Assembly: GCA_028015205.1 (NCBI GenBank)
Contig: CM051517.1
Span: forward strand, 47,689,135 to 47,753,134
Direction of reading: 5' to 3'
DNA length: 64,000 bases
Origin: Mytilisepta virgata
Lineage: Eukaryota > Mollusca > Bivalvia > Mytilida > Mytilidae
Part shown: positions 1-13,319 of the stretch, in pieces
Position numbering within the stretch: the stretch's first letter is position 1
Layout of the letters: every line of letters begins with the position of its first letter
The notes under the pieces: model-generated
What the model saw: the letters and a program-made list of their open reading frames with translations, nothing else
Told to the model about the DNA's origin: nothing
Databases searched by the model: none
Position numbers and translations under genes: made by a program

Positions 1-29
1 TAATATTAAATATGTATTATTGTTTTTAG

Positions 30-173
30 TGTTCTGATATTCCCTCCATTTACCAGTTTTCACAGATTTTTGGCTCACAAGTGTACTGAAGATTATAAAG
101 AGTTAAAGAGTTTTTCTGTAGGTCAAGGAACACAGAGGAGACTAGTTATCTGTTATCAATCTGACTTTATAGG
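30..173 (+). other. R3HCC1: R3H-domain exon of R3HCC1
   Basis: Acceptor AG at 28-29 and donor GT at 174-175. It is too short to appear as a long ORF. The translation has the signature R-F-L-A-H (R-x3-H) followed by FSVGQGTQRRLVICYQ, which parallels the human R3HCC1 segment with FSVGEG and RRTV. It begins one nucleotide into the end of a codon, so at least one coding exon lies to the left of the window. It ends two nucleotides into a codon that the exon at 1385 completes. Confidence 0.9.
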
Positions 174-3100
174 GTAATAAAATATTTTAACTTTCTTTTA
201 CTAGTGTACATGTATAACTTTATGTGAAGTTATACAGTAGACTTCTTGACTTCTCACTTGATGTTGTGAAGTTGTAATAATTTATTACATGGATATATGT
301 TACATTAAATAATTTATCTATAAGAAAAAAATATTTTTTACAAATATCATCATTCCTTTGGCAAAGGGAATATGAGAGGGTATAGCATTTCACTTCTGTG
401 TATTTTCATTAATCAAATATTGGGCAAATTTATTTTGAGTATCACTGATATTTTTATGCGATGAAAGATTCACAAAAGAATTTGGTAACTGTTATCTACA
501 TTTTCAAATGTATATAAGTTTATACTGAGAAAAAGGAAAAAGGAGTGAGCTGTATTTATATAGATGATGTAAGGATATTTTTTTTAAAGTTACATCATTG
601 TGATACATGTATCAATAAAAGGTAAAACAAAACATGTCTGGTTATATTTTATATCTTGATCTTGAGCTCAGATAAAGGACTGTTGGGATAAAACTTTGGA
701 TGAATGGCCCAATAATCATTCCCTCCATCATCAATCTTAGACCTGATAGGGCTGTCAGTAATTCTAAAAAAATCTGTAAAACAATGGTCTTTAGGTGTTT
801 GCTCTTAAATATTTAAGAATTGAATGTGGAATCATCTCTTACAAAAAAAATGTGCACCTGGTCAAGGCCTTTTCAACACTATACAAACTACAAATATAAT
901 TAAATTTTATAATTGACAAGTAAACAAATGACTGCTATTTTAAAACATTCTCTGAATTTTATAAAAATCAACAAGATTTAGACTTTCATTATGTTATAAA
1001 ACATCATTTTTGCAGAACCACATGACTATAGTCTTACAATAAAAACTACGGATTTCAATGAAACAAACAAATAATGTATTTATTTGTATTATATCACTCT
1101 GCATCCCACATACTTTGGCAACTGAACTTTATTACAATTCTGTATATTTCAAATAACAATTAGGTAAGTCCATGAAGTTACCATGATTCCAGATTTTGGA
1201 AATATTTAGCAACATCTCATTTGTTTGTCGTCGCCTCATATTTTACACAAAAATCCACGAATTTCACACAAAAAATGGAAAATCTGCTATCTTAGTCTAC
1301 TTAAGATTTTTTAGTAGTGGAAAGACAAAGGTTAATTGTGACTTTTGGAGTTTTAAAAAAGACACACTGTAATATCTTTTTCAGTGAACAATCGGGCTGC
1401 ATGTCAAACCCCAGACCCTCTTTGGGTAGGGGTAGGGCTAGGGGTAGGCTGAGACAAGATGGAGGTAGTCCTGGCATATCACCTGTTGGTATAAGACATT
1501 CAGATAAACCAGGGAGAAAACCAGATCTTATAGAACCAACATCAATCATACATGATGGTACAGAGAACAGGTTGAAAAATCAGAGGTTATTAAATAAGAA
1601 TACTGCCTAAACTGTCTGTTTGACTTATTAAGATAATTAACTGGTAAATTATAAATGATGAAAATGAAGACGTATTTCTTTCAGTCATAAAATTGGAGAA
1701 AAAATATTTTGGACTTTGAAAATTATAACATTATTTGATTAGAACATTAAGGTTAGTAAAAAGTGATGCATATGTTAAAATAATTTTGTTTAGGTTGAGA
1801 GAGAAGAAACCAGAAGTTCAGTTATATGTTCCAAGAGGAAGACGATCTCAGGAGTCCTGTGAAACTGATCCTTATCAAACAAATATAAACACTGCAACTT
1901 CGCAAAAGATATTTGAAGAAGGTGATGATCTTCAACATGAAGTTTTCAAAGGCATAAGTCATCAAGCAAATGTTTTAACTGAAACAGAAAAAAATGATAC
2001 ATTACCAACAAAAAATAATATTGATATTAACAATGTGATATCTGAAAAAGGGTCGGGTAGAGGAACACATAATAGACTAAGGAAAATTAGAAGTGCTCAA
2101 ATATATGTACCACCTGGTAGGAGAAAAGATCAAAACATACAGTGTCAAAGTTCACAGAGGGGCCCTGAAGGAAAGAAATGGGATGGTGAGGATGGTACTG
2201 TTCACCAAGTTTCATATGAAAATAAAACTAAAAAATTATACACAGCTGAAGAAAATGTAGGCAGTTCAAATGTGGTGGAGGAAAAAATATGGGATGTGGA
2301 TGATTCTATCCAATCCACATTTAAAAAAATTGATCAAAAGAACAATGATAAAAGCCATAAACAGGAAACTACATTTGGAATTGTTGGTAAGAAAGACAAA
2401 ATAACAGGAAATGAGTATGAGAATTCAGATATTACACAAACTGAGTATGTAAGCTGTGATATTGATAGAAAAGCATATTTCCCTAAATGTTCTCATACTG
2501 ACAAATCTGAATTATTTCAAGAACCATCGAGTGTATATTTTTATCAGACAGAGAAACTGAATTCACCAAAGCAATCAGAGAATGTTTCATTAACTACACT
2601 GTGTACTGATACTATAACATGCGATAGTAAAAATGTAAAATCAGAAACTGTTGAAGACTCTGTTGGTCTCACAGAAGACATATTTACAGTTGAAACTGAA
2701 ACATCATTTGAGGATGATGTAAATGCAGGGACATCATCGACTTCCAATTCATTGCCTGACCATCTTTTCCCTGGTGTCACTGAAGGTCATTCCTATTCCC
2801 ATATTGACAATGCTCTAGAAGATTTAAGTTCTGTAGATTCAGATCATACTACTCTACAAACAGAAACAATAAAAGATACAGAGAAATCTATATCACCCTC
2901 AGATGTTAGTAAACATTCATTAGCCATAAACAATGATCTCAGTGAAACTAACCACAAAACAGCTGACACAGATTTTGGAAGCAATGTCAGTATGCTAAAA
3001 AGTGAGAAAACAGTTAAAATATTAGAAAGTAGCAATAGTGCAGTTCAAGGAATAAAAGAATATACAGGGAACATATTACCAGAATTAAAAAATCTCACTG

Positions 3101-6100
3101 TTTCAGAAGATAATTCACAGAACAATTCCAATTTGATAATGGGTGAGTTGTCTTCAAAAAGTGAAATATTTGATAAATCTTCATGTGATGAATCTCAGAT
3201 GACACATTCCCACAAGTCAGATGTTTTACAATCTTGTGATTATCCTTCAAATGACAATTCTGTATCATCTGAGAATAGTGCAATAGTATGTGAGGAAGGT
3301 AAATCATCAGTGTACTTTGACGTATCAAAACATGACACATCAGAGTCCTTTAGTAATGCAACTTTAGAATCAGAAAAATTTACAAAACAGTCAGAAATGA
3401 ATGACAAAAGTGACACTGAAAGACATGAATCTTCAGGGAAAGATGAAATACTAACTAATGAAATTGTTGCCAAATCAGAAATATTATTAACACAGGAAGA
3501 CAATTTGGATATACAGCAACATGATACAATCAGTGATATTCCTGCTACAGCTGATAACACAGTCTGCAGTGATACAATCAGTGATATTCCTGCTACAGCT
3601 GATAACACAGTCTGCAGTAATACAATCAGTGATATTCCTGCTACAGCTGATAACACAATCTGCAGTGATACAATCAGTGATATTCCTGCTACAGCTGATA
3701 ACACAGTCTGCAGTGATACAATATGTGATATTCCTGCTACAACTGATAACACAGTCTGCAGTGATACAATGACTGATATTCCTGCTACAGCTGATAACAC
3801 AGTCTGCATTGATACAATCAGTGATATTCCTGCTACAGCTGATAACACAGTCTGCAGTGATACAATCAATGATATTCCTGCTACAGCTGATAACACAGTC
3901 TGCAGTGATACAATCAGTGATATTCCTGCTACAGCTGATAACACAGTCTGCAGTGATACAATCAATGATATTCCTGTTACAGCTTATAACACAGTCTGCA
4001 GTGATACAATCAGTGATATTCCTGCTACAGCTGATAACACAGTCTGCAGTGATACAATCAGTGATATTCCTGCTACAGCTGATAACACAGTCTGCAGTGA
4101 TACAATCAGTGATATTCCTGCTACAGCTGATAACACAGCCTGCAGTGATACAATCAGTGATATTCCTGCTACAGCTGATAACACAGTCTGCAGTGATACA
4201 ATCAGTGATATTCCTGCTACAGCTGATAACACAGTCTGCAGTGATACAATCAGTGATATTCCTGCTACAGCTGATAACACAGTCTGCAGTGATACAATCA
4301 GTGATATTCCTGCTACAGCTGATAACACGGTCTGCTGTGATACAATCAGTGATATTCCTGCTACAGCTGATAACACAGTCTGCAGTGATACAATCAATGA
4401 TATTCCTGTTACAGCTTATAACACAGTCTGCAGTGATACAATCAGTGATATTCCTGCTACAGCTGATAAAACAGTCTGCAGTGATTCCAACAACACAAGT
4501 AAAACCGAAAGTACACTGGAAATGTGTGAAAATGATGCAGCTTCATGTGAAAACAAAAATGACATTCCATTAGAAAAAGAAGAAATAGAAAATAAAGACC
4601 AGAAACAAAAGAAAGTAAAAAAGAAAACCGCAAAAATTAAAAAGAAGACTAAAAAGGAACCTAAAGCTCATGATTCTTCACATGTAAATTCACTTGAGGA
4701 AAGAAAACCTGAACAAAATAATGGTAAGTACATGTATAAGGAGAAAAGAAAGTATTGTAGAATAGTTATATTTATTTCATTGGATAATACATGTATATGC
4801 ATTAAGGATCTCTAGGCAGATGCTATCCATGTCATAAATAAATGTACATGCAATGTGTCGCTGCTGGGTTCAAGACTTATTTTTACAAAATATTTTCTCA
4901 TTTACAATTAGAAAAGAAATTACATTAAAGCATTTTAAAATGTATTGATGGTATTCATACATGTATATATGTTTACTGGTATTGTTAGTAAACTTAACTT
5001 GAGAGCATCAAATCCATAACTGAAACAGTAAATATTGTATTCTGTTAATTGCTGCAACTAATGATAAAAAAAAATTATTCGACAGACAATTCCAATACTA
5101 AGGCCAGTGAAAATTCTGATGTGGAGGAAGAATCATGGGACAAACTTTTTGATGATGAGGGAGAATGCCTAGATCCTAACTCTTTGCAGGAGGTAATTAC
5201 ATGTGTACTTTCCTCTTAAATGACACAAGTTTTTGAGGTAACACATCAAACTTGGGGTGAGAATTTATATTTACAAAACATTAAATCAATTTTGCACAAA
5301 AAAGGATGAGTCTCATTCTTAAAGTGAGAAATCTCACATTTATATAAGATGACAAAACCCTGTTTTTGTCAGCAAAGCAGGTGCATTTTGTAATGAGCTT
5401 CTACTAATTTTGTTCTTCAAGATTATTTAGATAAGTTACTAGAGGGAAAAACTATTAAAAAATATATATTTTTAGTTAAATGACAATGTTGGGAAAGTGA
5501 AGATAAAGAAGCCAATTATAAACTACCTCAATTACCAGCCAAAGGAACCTGAATTAGATTATGATGGTATGTACAAATAAATCTGGTAAATGTTTAAATG
5601 CATATGGCAGTAGAAAAAATTGGTTTTATGGATCCAGCTAATTATTTATTGTCAATACTTAATGAAGTCATTATTAAGCCAACTTAATGTAGTCAGTAAA
5701 TTGAATACATTAAATATGCTATGTGATGTAGCTGAAAACAGAGCAAGGATCACTAATGATAATGCATGCATTTTCTTCAGGTGCTGGGCAATTATGGATG
5801 ACTCACCTACCCAAAAAAGAAATGACTTTTGGTTTAAGCACCATCTCAGGCATCTGGTTTGCTCACATGACCCTGTGCCTGTGGTTCGTCTGTCTATTTT
5901 CTGTTAACTTTGGTCTTTTCTGAAATCATTTGGCCATATGAATTAAAACTAGATTTGAATCATCTATGAAAGAACCTTTTATGTTAATATGCATGTTTTA
6001 TCTGGTTTTGGTAACTGACAGTCAGTGAAAATATTTGGATAATTGACTGAAACTTGATATGGGACATTTCTATAAAGGTCTTTTCAGTTTTTTAAATTTT

Positions 6101-9100
6101 ATTCCCTAAAATTTCTTGGCCTAATAACCTTAATATAGAAAGTTTACATATTTGTTACGGTTAGGCGAATAACTATCTTATTAATATGAGTTTTTGAAAA
6201 TCTCTGACACTGCATGGCCATTCAGATTTTGGCATTAAATTAACAGTATAAAAGATATTCCATAGGAAATTTATGTTTCTGATGAGTCAGTATTTTTTTC
6301 ATTAAAAAGGATCCATCAAATGTGGTGAAGATTACGAATGATTAATTTTTCCTTTAGAAAAACTGTAAACTAAAAATGAATTGATCGAAGGGACTGCCAG
6401 TTTAGCAATATACATTGTAATTTCACATTTTGACCCTCTAGTTTTACATGATGGCTGAAATGATTGGGAGGAAAATACATTTTGTATAATTGAATTTATT
6501 GGATACATGGAAGAGTAATTCTAGAATTCTGCACTGAGTTTTACAGCGGAAAATATCTGGTTATAGTTTGATATTGTACAATTGGCTCCAAACAATGAGG
6601 AAGGAAATCTGATCTTGTTACTAATTAACCTGAAGTTCCTTACAATTAATGATGTATTCTGGTGTTTGAGAATCTAAGTGAAAGTTTAATTTATTTAATT
6701 AAAATACAACAAATTTGAGATAAATTATGAGATGAGATTTATATTACAGGTATGAGCCATGTAATAGAAATCTATGACTTCTCATCAGAATTAAAGACAG
6801 AAGATCTACTATCAGCATTTAATCAGTTCAAGTAAGTCATCAAAGGTTTAGATTATAAATGATTTTAAATTATTGGAATGTATTTGGTTATGCACTTAAT
6901 ATACAACTCTTTTATATTAAATTTCATGAAAAACAATTTCATAAATGTATAAACTAATTCATCAAGATTATAATTGATTTACCTGTGATACACTCAATGG
7001 CAGCAATATGATTATTGTTGTTTTATACTCATTCAGAAGTTACTTCAAAATTCCATTTTCATGTGCAGTGAGGTGTTACTAGATGTTACTATATTGTAGT
7101 ACAAGGTTACGAGGTGTTACTACAGCCTAATGTGCTGTACCTGTAGTTTCATCTACTAATGATGTCACTTGCTTTGTATGTCGTTCACCATTTATTCAGC
7201 TCAGCTATTATTTACACATAGACAGTGCTACACACAACATTATTATAAAAATATCACAATAAGATCTGTTGTATGAAAGATTTTAGAATAGCCAGTATTT
7301 TATATTTCACATATTTCATTTACAGATCTCAAGGATTTGATATAAAGTGGGTAGATGAGACACATGCTCTAGGGGTCTTTACCAGTGCTGCTGCAGGTAT
7401 TTATATTAAATGAAGTAAGATACAGGAAACTGATTTAACTGTAGAAAAGGTCCTATGTAGATGTTCAATTTTAAATAGTCCACATATAATTTAGCAGTGT
7501 TTGTTTCATGTGTTAAATTAATTAGAGGTGCACATACTAATTTTGTTAATGTGATATTTGTATCGTAAGTAAGTATTGAAGGCACTGTCCAAGATAAGTC
7601 TGTATTGAATGAAATTGTATAAAATAACAATAACAGAATATGGAAAGATATGTAATAGAGACAAGACTTAATGTCATTGTAATGTTATAAATAACACATA
7701 TTTCATTCAGCAGCATTTTATATACAGTTCAAGAATTAGTGTTTCCTGGAAATGAAACTTCAGTTACAAAACACATTTTTTCATATTACTACAAATGTAT
7801 ATTGGAAAACAATAGTAATTTGAATCATAAAATTTTCTTACTTTCTAGCACATGAAGCATTGCAATTCACACACCCTTTATTAAAAGTGGGACCATTATC
7901 TCAAGCCTGTAGACAGTCTAAACTCAAAGCCAAACGAGCTGTTGGTATGTACATTTTTTTCTTATGTGCTATCTAGAAATGGGTTAAGATGACCTATATT
8001 TATTTGTAAAATCATCATATAGGACAAAGAACTAAAAATGACTTCATTGTATCCTGAGTAAATAATGACTATTTTTCATGAGCTAAAGAATAAAAGGATT
8101 TTTCAGTTGTCTTGTAAAGTTGTCTCCCTTATTACAGTATTTGTTTGATATTTTTACTCAAAACCAATAAAGCATTGAATCATGGGGTCTATTACTCATT
8201 ATATAGCCACAAATTTTCTTTATTATGTTCATATCATACCCAGATCTGAAATAGATGTAGTCGGCTGGGCCAAAATATATCAATTGAAAAAATATTGAAA
8301 TTTATTTATCTTGAATACAGCCCCTTTTTATGTTTATTTCAAGGCTCTTGAGTTGAAAACTGAAAAAGGCATTCAGTCTTATTTCATGCATTCCTGGCCA
8401 AAATTTGAGAAAACTCTTTAAATATTTATAATAACAACTTGCATAAAGGCCATCATTTTAATGCTATCTTTTATCCAACAAGTAATCACAATAATCAGAT
8501 CTTTTAATAAGTGTGTTTTCTAACTTTTCAAAAAGACTACATTTAATTCGTCATGCATTTAATATTAAAATAAAATAAAAAATTCTTCCCATGTGCAAAG
8601 TATACTTATTCTGTCATAATATCAAAATTTTAAAAACATTTATCTGTGCTAACTCATAATATATGCAAAAATGTCTCTTAGGATAGCAGAATTCATGCAG
8701 ACAGTAGCTTACAACGTAAATATTGACTCTTTTGCATCTGACGAAATCAAAATTTTTAATTATGTCATCTTATTCAAATTTTAAAACATTAATTTTGAAC
8801 ATTCTGCTAAACATTTAGAACAAAACCCATTCAAAAATTATTGTATAATGAACCAAAAATAAATATTTATGAAATACAGTAAATTTATAAAGGGTATTTT
8901 ATTTTTGGGCAACAAAAATTGTGTATTAATTGTCGTCTTGGACCATTTTTCTTTCAGATGTATTCCAGCCAGTCTGGTTGCATGGCTGTTTATTATCTTT
9001 GAAGGCCATCAGACATCCCCTAGATTTTATTAATCTAAATATTAAATGTATTACTAGTTTCATGGATGCATACTTTAGATCCTTATATTTTGATATTAAT

Positions 9101-10893
9101 GCTTTGATGAATTTGATTTGATGTTCATAATTTTTAGAATTCCTGCAACCTTACAAAGCCCGACCAGAAACAACAGCAGTGGTAGCCAGGAGAATGTTAA
9201 CTGGAGCATTAGGTTTGAAAACAAAAGTATCAAAGGAACAGAGAGAAAAGGAAAGAGAAGAAAAAATGAAGCTTAAACAGGCAAAAGGTAGTATAAAGCA
9301 ATGCTTCTTTAAATTTGAGAGCAGGTCAATCATTTTTAGCACACACTCCCTTGCCACCACTTGGTGAATCCTTTGTCCATTAATGAACTTGTACAGGTAT
9401 ATTCCAATCTTCTAAACTTGGCAGCGATGATTCTTAGGTGGTCTTGTTTCATAAAGATACCATTGTGTGAAACGCCTGATACCATTGTCTGAAACACCTG
9501 GCACCCCATTTAGAAATTTTGCAGAAATGCAGATGGTCTTCTTTTGAATTGAACCCAGTCTGCCAACAAAGTTGGTTGCCATAGTAGTACTTAGTACTAC
9601 AAAGACTTAACTGGAAAGTTTTCTTTAAGGTTTCTTGTGTGGAATCACTGATGATCCTTTTCAGAATTATATATCTGTTGATCTCATCTACTAACCAAGA
9701 TTTCCCCAAGAGATAAACTTAGTATTTTCCTTTAATCTTACGTATGTCCTGGTTAACCAGTAGACAAGCTGATGATTAGTCCTTATATACATGGATTGAA
9801 AAGATGTTTGAATTTCCCGCCTTGTACATTAATTATACAGTGATTTATAATTCCTGTAGCAATTCTCAGATGTGAATAATATTGTGCTTCCATTTACTGA
9901 AGAAAAAACCAATTTGTTTCCAGAAAGACTGGTTTTAAGTATAAAAGTGTAATTCATTTTCTGATATTGGAATATGAAATATGATCTTTTTGATGAATTT
10001 TTTATTTTTTACACACTCTCATTTTGTAAGCAGATAAGACTGAAAGGGAAAATTAAAATTTGCATGGTAAATATCATTTTGTAATCAAAGTAAATTAGAT
10101 TCATTATCTGAAATGGCTTTACAGATAAATGGGTAAAAACATTCTAAATAATCAATTAAAATCAATTAAAAGCGACGGAAATATTTTTTTATAGAATTAC
10201 ACTGATAGTGTCAGGAAAGTCATTGTCATTGAGTAACTTCTTACTGGGGACTTCGTAAGTTAACATAGGACCGATGTTAATATTCGCTTAAACATCTTCT
10301 TGTCTGAGTCATTGAACTGATTGGAACCAAAGTTTGCAGCAAGACTTCGGTTGTTTCTTTTAAAATCCTAATGGTTGAACCTACCCCACCAACAAAGGTG
10401 GCTGCAACAGCTGAACATAGGAACCTGTAGGAAAATCAGGTTAAAGATTTTGTTGGAAATCTTCGAATTAGTTGGATTTAATTTTTGCAGTTGTCTTTTT
10501 GAATTGTATATGTTGAACCATTCACCTGCCAAAAAAATGGCCTTATCTAAGTAAATTAAATCCAAATGAGGCAACAGATATTGGAATAGTTTGATAGTTA
10601 ACAGGTGTGTGCCAACATCAATTAATCATTAAATTATTTCGACTTTTTTATATCAGTTATATTTTACACATCAATAAAGTATCAGAACTATTATATTTCA
10701 AATTATAGTTATGAAATTTGTACAATGGTAGTAAACCAGTTCATTACCCTTATTCTTATATTTATTGTCATAGACTTGTTTTAAATTTGAATTACATTGT
10801 TTTATTTTAGAAAAGAAAAGGAAAGAAAAACAGCAGAAAGAGGACATTTGGGAAGGAAATTATACGTCTAATATTGAGACAGAAGATTCATGA
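30..10893 (+). CDS. R3HCC1: R3HCC1/R3HCC1L-family protein, 10 exons, 5' end outside window
   Basis: Exons read by splice sites with consistent phase: 30-173, 1385-1570, 1794-4723, 5086-5192, 5476-5566, 6750-6831, 7326-7396, 7849-7944, 9138-9287, 10811-10893 (TGA 10891-10893), about 1,312 residues. All boundaries have AG acceptors and GT donors. The first exon encodes an R3H domain (IFPPFTSFHRFLAHK, containing R-x3-H, then FSVGQGTQRR), a single-stranded nucleic-acid-binding fold. Next come an RG-rich stretch, two Y-V-P-GRR motifs, a long acidic Ser/Thr-rich region with a 20-unit repeat, and a Lys-rich patch (about 4606-4660). The C-terminal family module follows: ESWDKLFDDEGECLDP, VIEIYDFSSELKTEDLL, GFDIKWVDETHALGVF, ARPETTAVVARRM, KEDIWEG. 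Vertebrates have two paralogues, R3HCC1 (with R3H) and R3HCC1L (long). This gene combines both features, so it may represent the pre-duplication state (inference). Molecular function is poorly known; a role in mRNP or exon-junction-complex contact is inferred from the motifs. Start codon and promoter are not in the window. Confidence 0.93.
174..1384 (+). other. R3HCC1 intron, nothing further recognised
   Basis: AT-rich intron between the R3H exon and the RG-rich exon. I see no second gene or recognisable mobile element in it. The minus-strand ORF overlapping 1301-1549 is a shadow of the next exon. Confidence 0.7.
1804..2130 (+). other. Two exon-junction-complex-binding-like motifs in R3HCC1
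   Basis: Two copies of a basic Y-x-P-x-RR motif are encoded at 1804-1845 (KKPEVQLYVPRGRR) and about 2089-2130 (RSAQIYVPPGRRKD). The EJC-binding motifs of SMG6 (KKPDLQIYQPGRR type) and UPF3 share the hydrophobic-Tyr-x-Pro core with flanking arginines. The residues are visible in sequence; EJC binding here is inference. Having two motifs parallels SMG6. Confidence 0.6.
3523..4482 (+). repeat. 20 x 48 bp in-frame coding minisatellite
   Basis: Exactly 20 head-to-tail 48-bp units lie inside the largest R3HCC1 exon. Each encodes 16 residues with consensus DTISDIPATADNTVCS, giving one cysteine and four acidic residues per unit. Synonymous sites are almost invariant between units. Units 10 and 19 share the same variant (DTINDIPVTAYNTVCS), nine units or 432 bp apart. 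This indicates duplication of a multi-unit block by unequal exchange. The unit has no stop in several frames on either strand, which produces long shadow ORFs. Confidence 0.97.
9288..10810 (+). repeat. Last R3HCC1 intron with degenerate bivalve repeat copies
   Basis: Two diverged related stretches are visible, around 9370-9710 and 10240-10610. Both contain a box of the form CC-ACAAAG-TGG-TGC (CCAACAAAGTTGGTTGCC near 9552, CCAACAAAGGTGGCTGC near 10386) next to a TTGAACC motif. The same family appears near 13320-13560 and 14150-14560, with the related ATGGCCGCC box. There are no coding exons between 9287 and 10811. Confidence 0.5.
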
Positions 10894-11937
10894 TAAAAGT
10901 ATTGACAGAAATCATGTGATAGTCTATATACCTACGAAGATAGCTGTAGAAGAAAAAATTACGTTTGCAGATCACCAGCTGCATTATTTTGGGGTTGAAA
11001 TTTATACTTGTATATCATACTTAAACCAGACTTAAATAATTTTGTAATATTATGATAATACAAAGTATGTGATCTCAATGTTTAGTAAGTCCTATTAATA
11101 TTGACATTATGAGATAATAGATCACTTCAACCATACTATAGTTGTCTGTGTTACATATTTTCGGTTCAGATTCCAAATATTACAATTTACCGGTATGTAC
11201 ATTGTATGTATATTGCGGGGAAAAAAACTTAGTTGTCTGGGTAGTTCGTTGCATCTACATATGATCGTTAGCCTGTCAACATTGAGGTTGTCAGTTTCAA
11301 TCCAACTAGATGCAAGGTATCTTCATCTCTGATTGTAATTGACAAGGATTTTGACCTTTTTTACTGCTGAAGGTCAATGGTTTTTGCTACTTCACTTCCT
11401 CCACAAATAAAATCTGGCTGCCACAATATAACCAATTGGGCTGAAAGTGGTGTAAAAATCCAATAGACAAGCAAACATGAAAAAATTATGTTTTTATCCT
11501 TCGATTGTAAAAGGATTTGAGTTGAGGCATGAGAATAGAGAATTTCTAGCCAATCAAAAGAAAGAATTATTTGGCAGGTGACCTAGTGAAATGTTATGTC
11601 ACAGATACTGAGAACCAGAGCTTTAATGCAGACTATCAATGAAGGTGAAGACATTAACACCTGGAGATGATATTATTCAAATAGCATAACATCAAAAATA
11701 ATATAAAAATAGTATTGGACACATTTACCTTTTACTTTGTATCCAAAATGTGACTTAATTGTTGATATGACATTTAACAGTAATTGATCAATTAACTTTT
11801 ATTTGGCTATTTTGTAAATTTTAATTACTGCACAATACCATCTATTTTACCATAATGAAATTTGACAATTGGCTAGATAAGGGAATACATAAAAGTAAAG
11901 TGTCCCTACACATTATTGCTGACATTTTAACATAAGA
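10894..11937 (+). other. R3HCC1 3' UTR and downstream intergenic DNA
   Basis: Sequence following the TGA at 10891. An AATAAA hexamer at about 11406-11411 could be the polyadenylation signal, but others occur further on (for example near 13269), so the transcript end is not settled. No ORF of note is present. Confidence 0.35.
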
Positions 11938-12010
11938 TTGATTGATTGATTGTTGTTTAACGCCATGCTGGCGGTATTTCAGCCAATATCACGGCAAGAA
12001 CTAATTGAGA
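11938..12010 (+). repeat. Fragment of a dispersed mollusc repeat (GATTGATTGTTGTTTAACGCC type)
   Basis: Begins with three GATT units followed by GTTGTTTAACGCC and GGCGGTATTTCAGCC. I recognise this motif as a dispersed, SINE-like repeat in bivalve and gastropod DNA. Only about 70 bp is visible, with no A/B box pair I can defend. Confidence 0.45.
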
Positions 12011-13319
12011 CTCAGACTGTTTTTTAACATAAGAAAAATATTGATGGTTATTAGGCTATTTTAGATTCATGTAAAAAAATATTTCTTCTAGTTTAGTATA
12101 ATTATTATGGAGTAAAAAACGAAAGAGAAGATGCAATGTATGTGCTTAGTTTGGATATATCTTAAAAAAAATTCAAATTTTATAATGTTCTAGGGGATTT
12201 CTTTGGGCGATATTATGACTCTACAATTGGCAGCTTTCCACAACGGTTTTACCTCCTCACGCTACTGTATCGTATTCCCTTAAGAGGTTTGTTGCAGGAT
12301 AGAATTAAAGATATTTTCTCTGACCATAAAACATATTATTAGGATACAGAAATGAATTCTTTGTAAATATAACATTACTCTCTACAATAATAATATTGGT
12401 AAAACATTGTTGATAAGTAGGGATGATCCAAGTTGTCTTTTGATTTGACAGTTAGTACAGGTTGAGGTTACTGGTTTAGTAGTGGATCAGCCAAAGTCGG
12501 AAATTATTTTTAAATGATATTAGTGTATACTTTTATTGTAAATTTTAATTACTGTGCATTACAGCTATTTTAGCATAATGAATTTTGACAATTTCTTTTT
12601 AGATACTGAAGAAGTCATTTTGTTGTTGAGGTACAGATTAAAATATAACTATGAAATTACAATGTTGTTAATCAATTTTAAATCTGCATTTCTCATTGTA
12701 CTTATGTATAGTATACTGTGATAGAATTATATAACTTAAATATGATTTATTGCCAATTGTATATATAATATTACTTAATATTTATTAAGCATATGTAATA
12801 GTATAAATGTGTATTCATTTTTAAAAATTTTTTTTATTAATTTTATTGATAAAAAATAGTTAATGGTTTTTCTTTTGAAAAATATAAGGATAACCTTTAG
12901 AGGGTTTGAGGTAGAATTTTAATAAGAAACAAACTCTGATTTTACTCTATTGAAGCACTCTACAAGATCATGCTTATGCAGTTTAATGTTTATTTGGTAA
13001 AAAAAATAGAAAATTAAATTAAATTACAACAGTACTGCACAGAAAGCTTTTCATAGCATTAAACTTACACATTTACACATTTTATAATTCTTTTGGTGTT
13101 GAATTATGAAATTTCACTGTTTTGACATTACTCAACTAGAGAAAAAGTTTGCATCAACTATGATAGAATCCTCAACTGACAAAGGAGATATGTATATCAT
13201 ATACCATGTTTCTAAGATGGAAGGAACAAGTGCTAATTTTATTGTTATGTCAATGTTAACTGATAAAAAATAAATATCTTAAAAGTTTTAATCGTTTTTT
13301 GCCTTAATTATTGTATTTT
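12011..13319. other. Intergenic, nothing recognised
   Basis: AT-rich sequence without a supported ORF, RNA gene or recognisable repeat. Confidence 0.6.

Noticed and set aside
3240..4573. Long ORFs of 83-254 codons on both strands over the 48-bp array
   Set aside because: They are shadows of the tandem repeat, whose unit length is divisible by three and lacks stops in several frames. The frame continuous with the R3HCC1 exon is the real one.
6275..6320. CTGATGAGTCAG, a hammerhead-like core in an R3HCC1 intron
   Set aside because: No GAAA at the right distance and no stem II or stem I complement.
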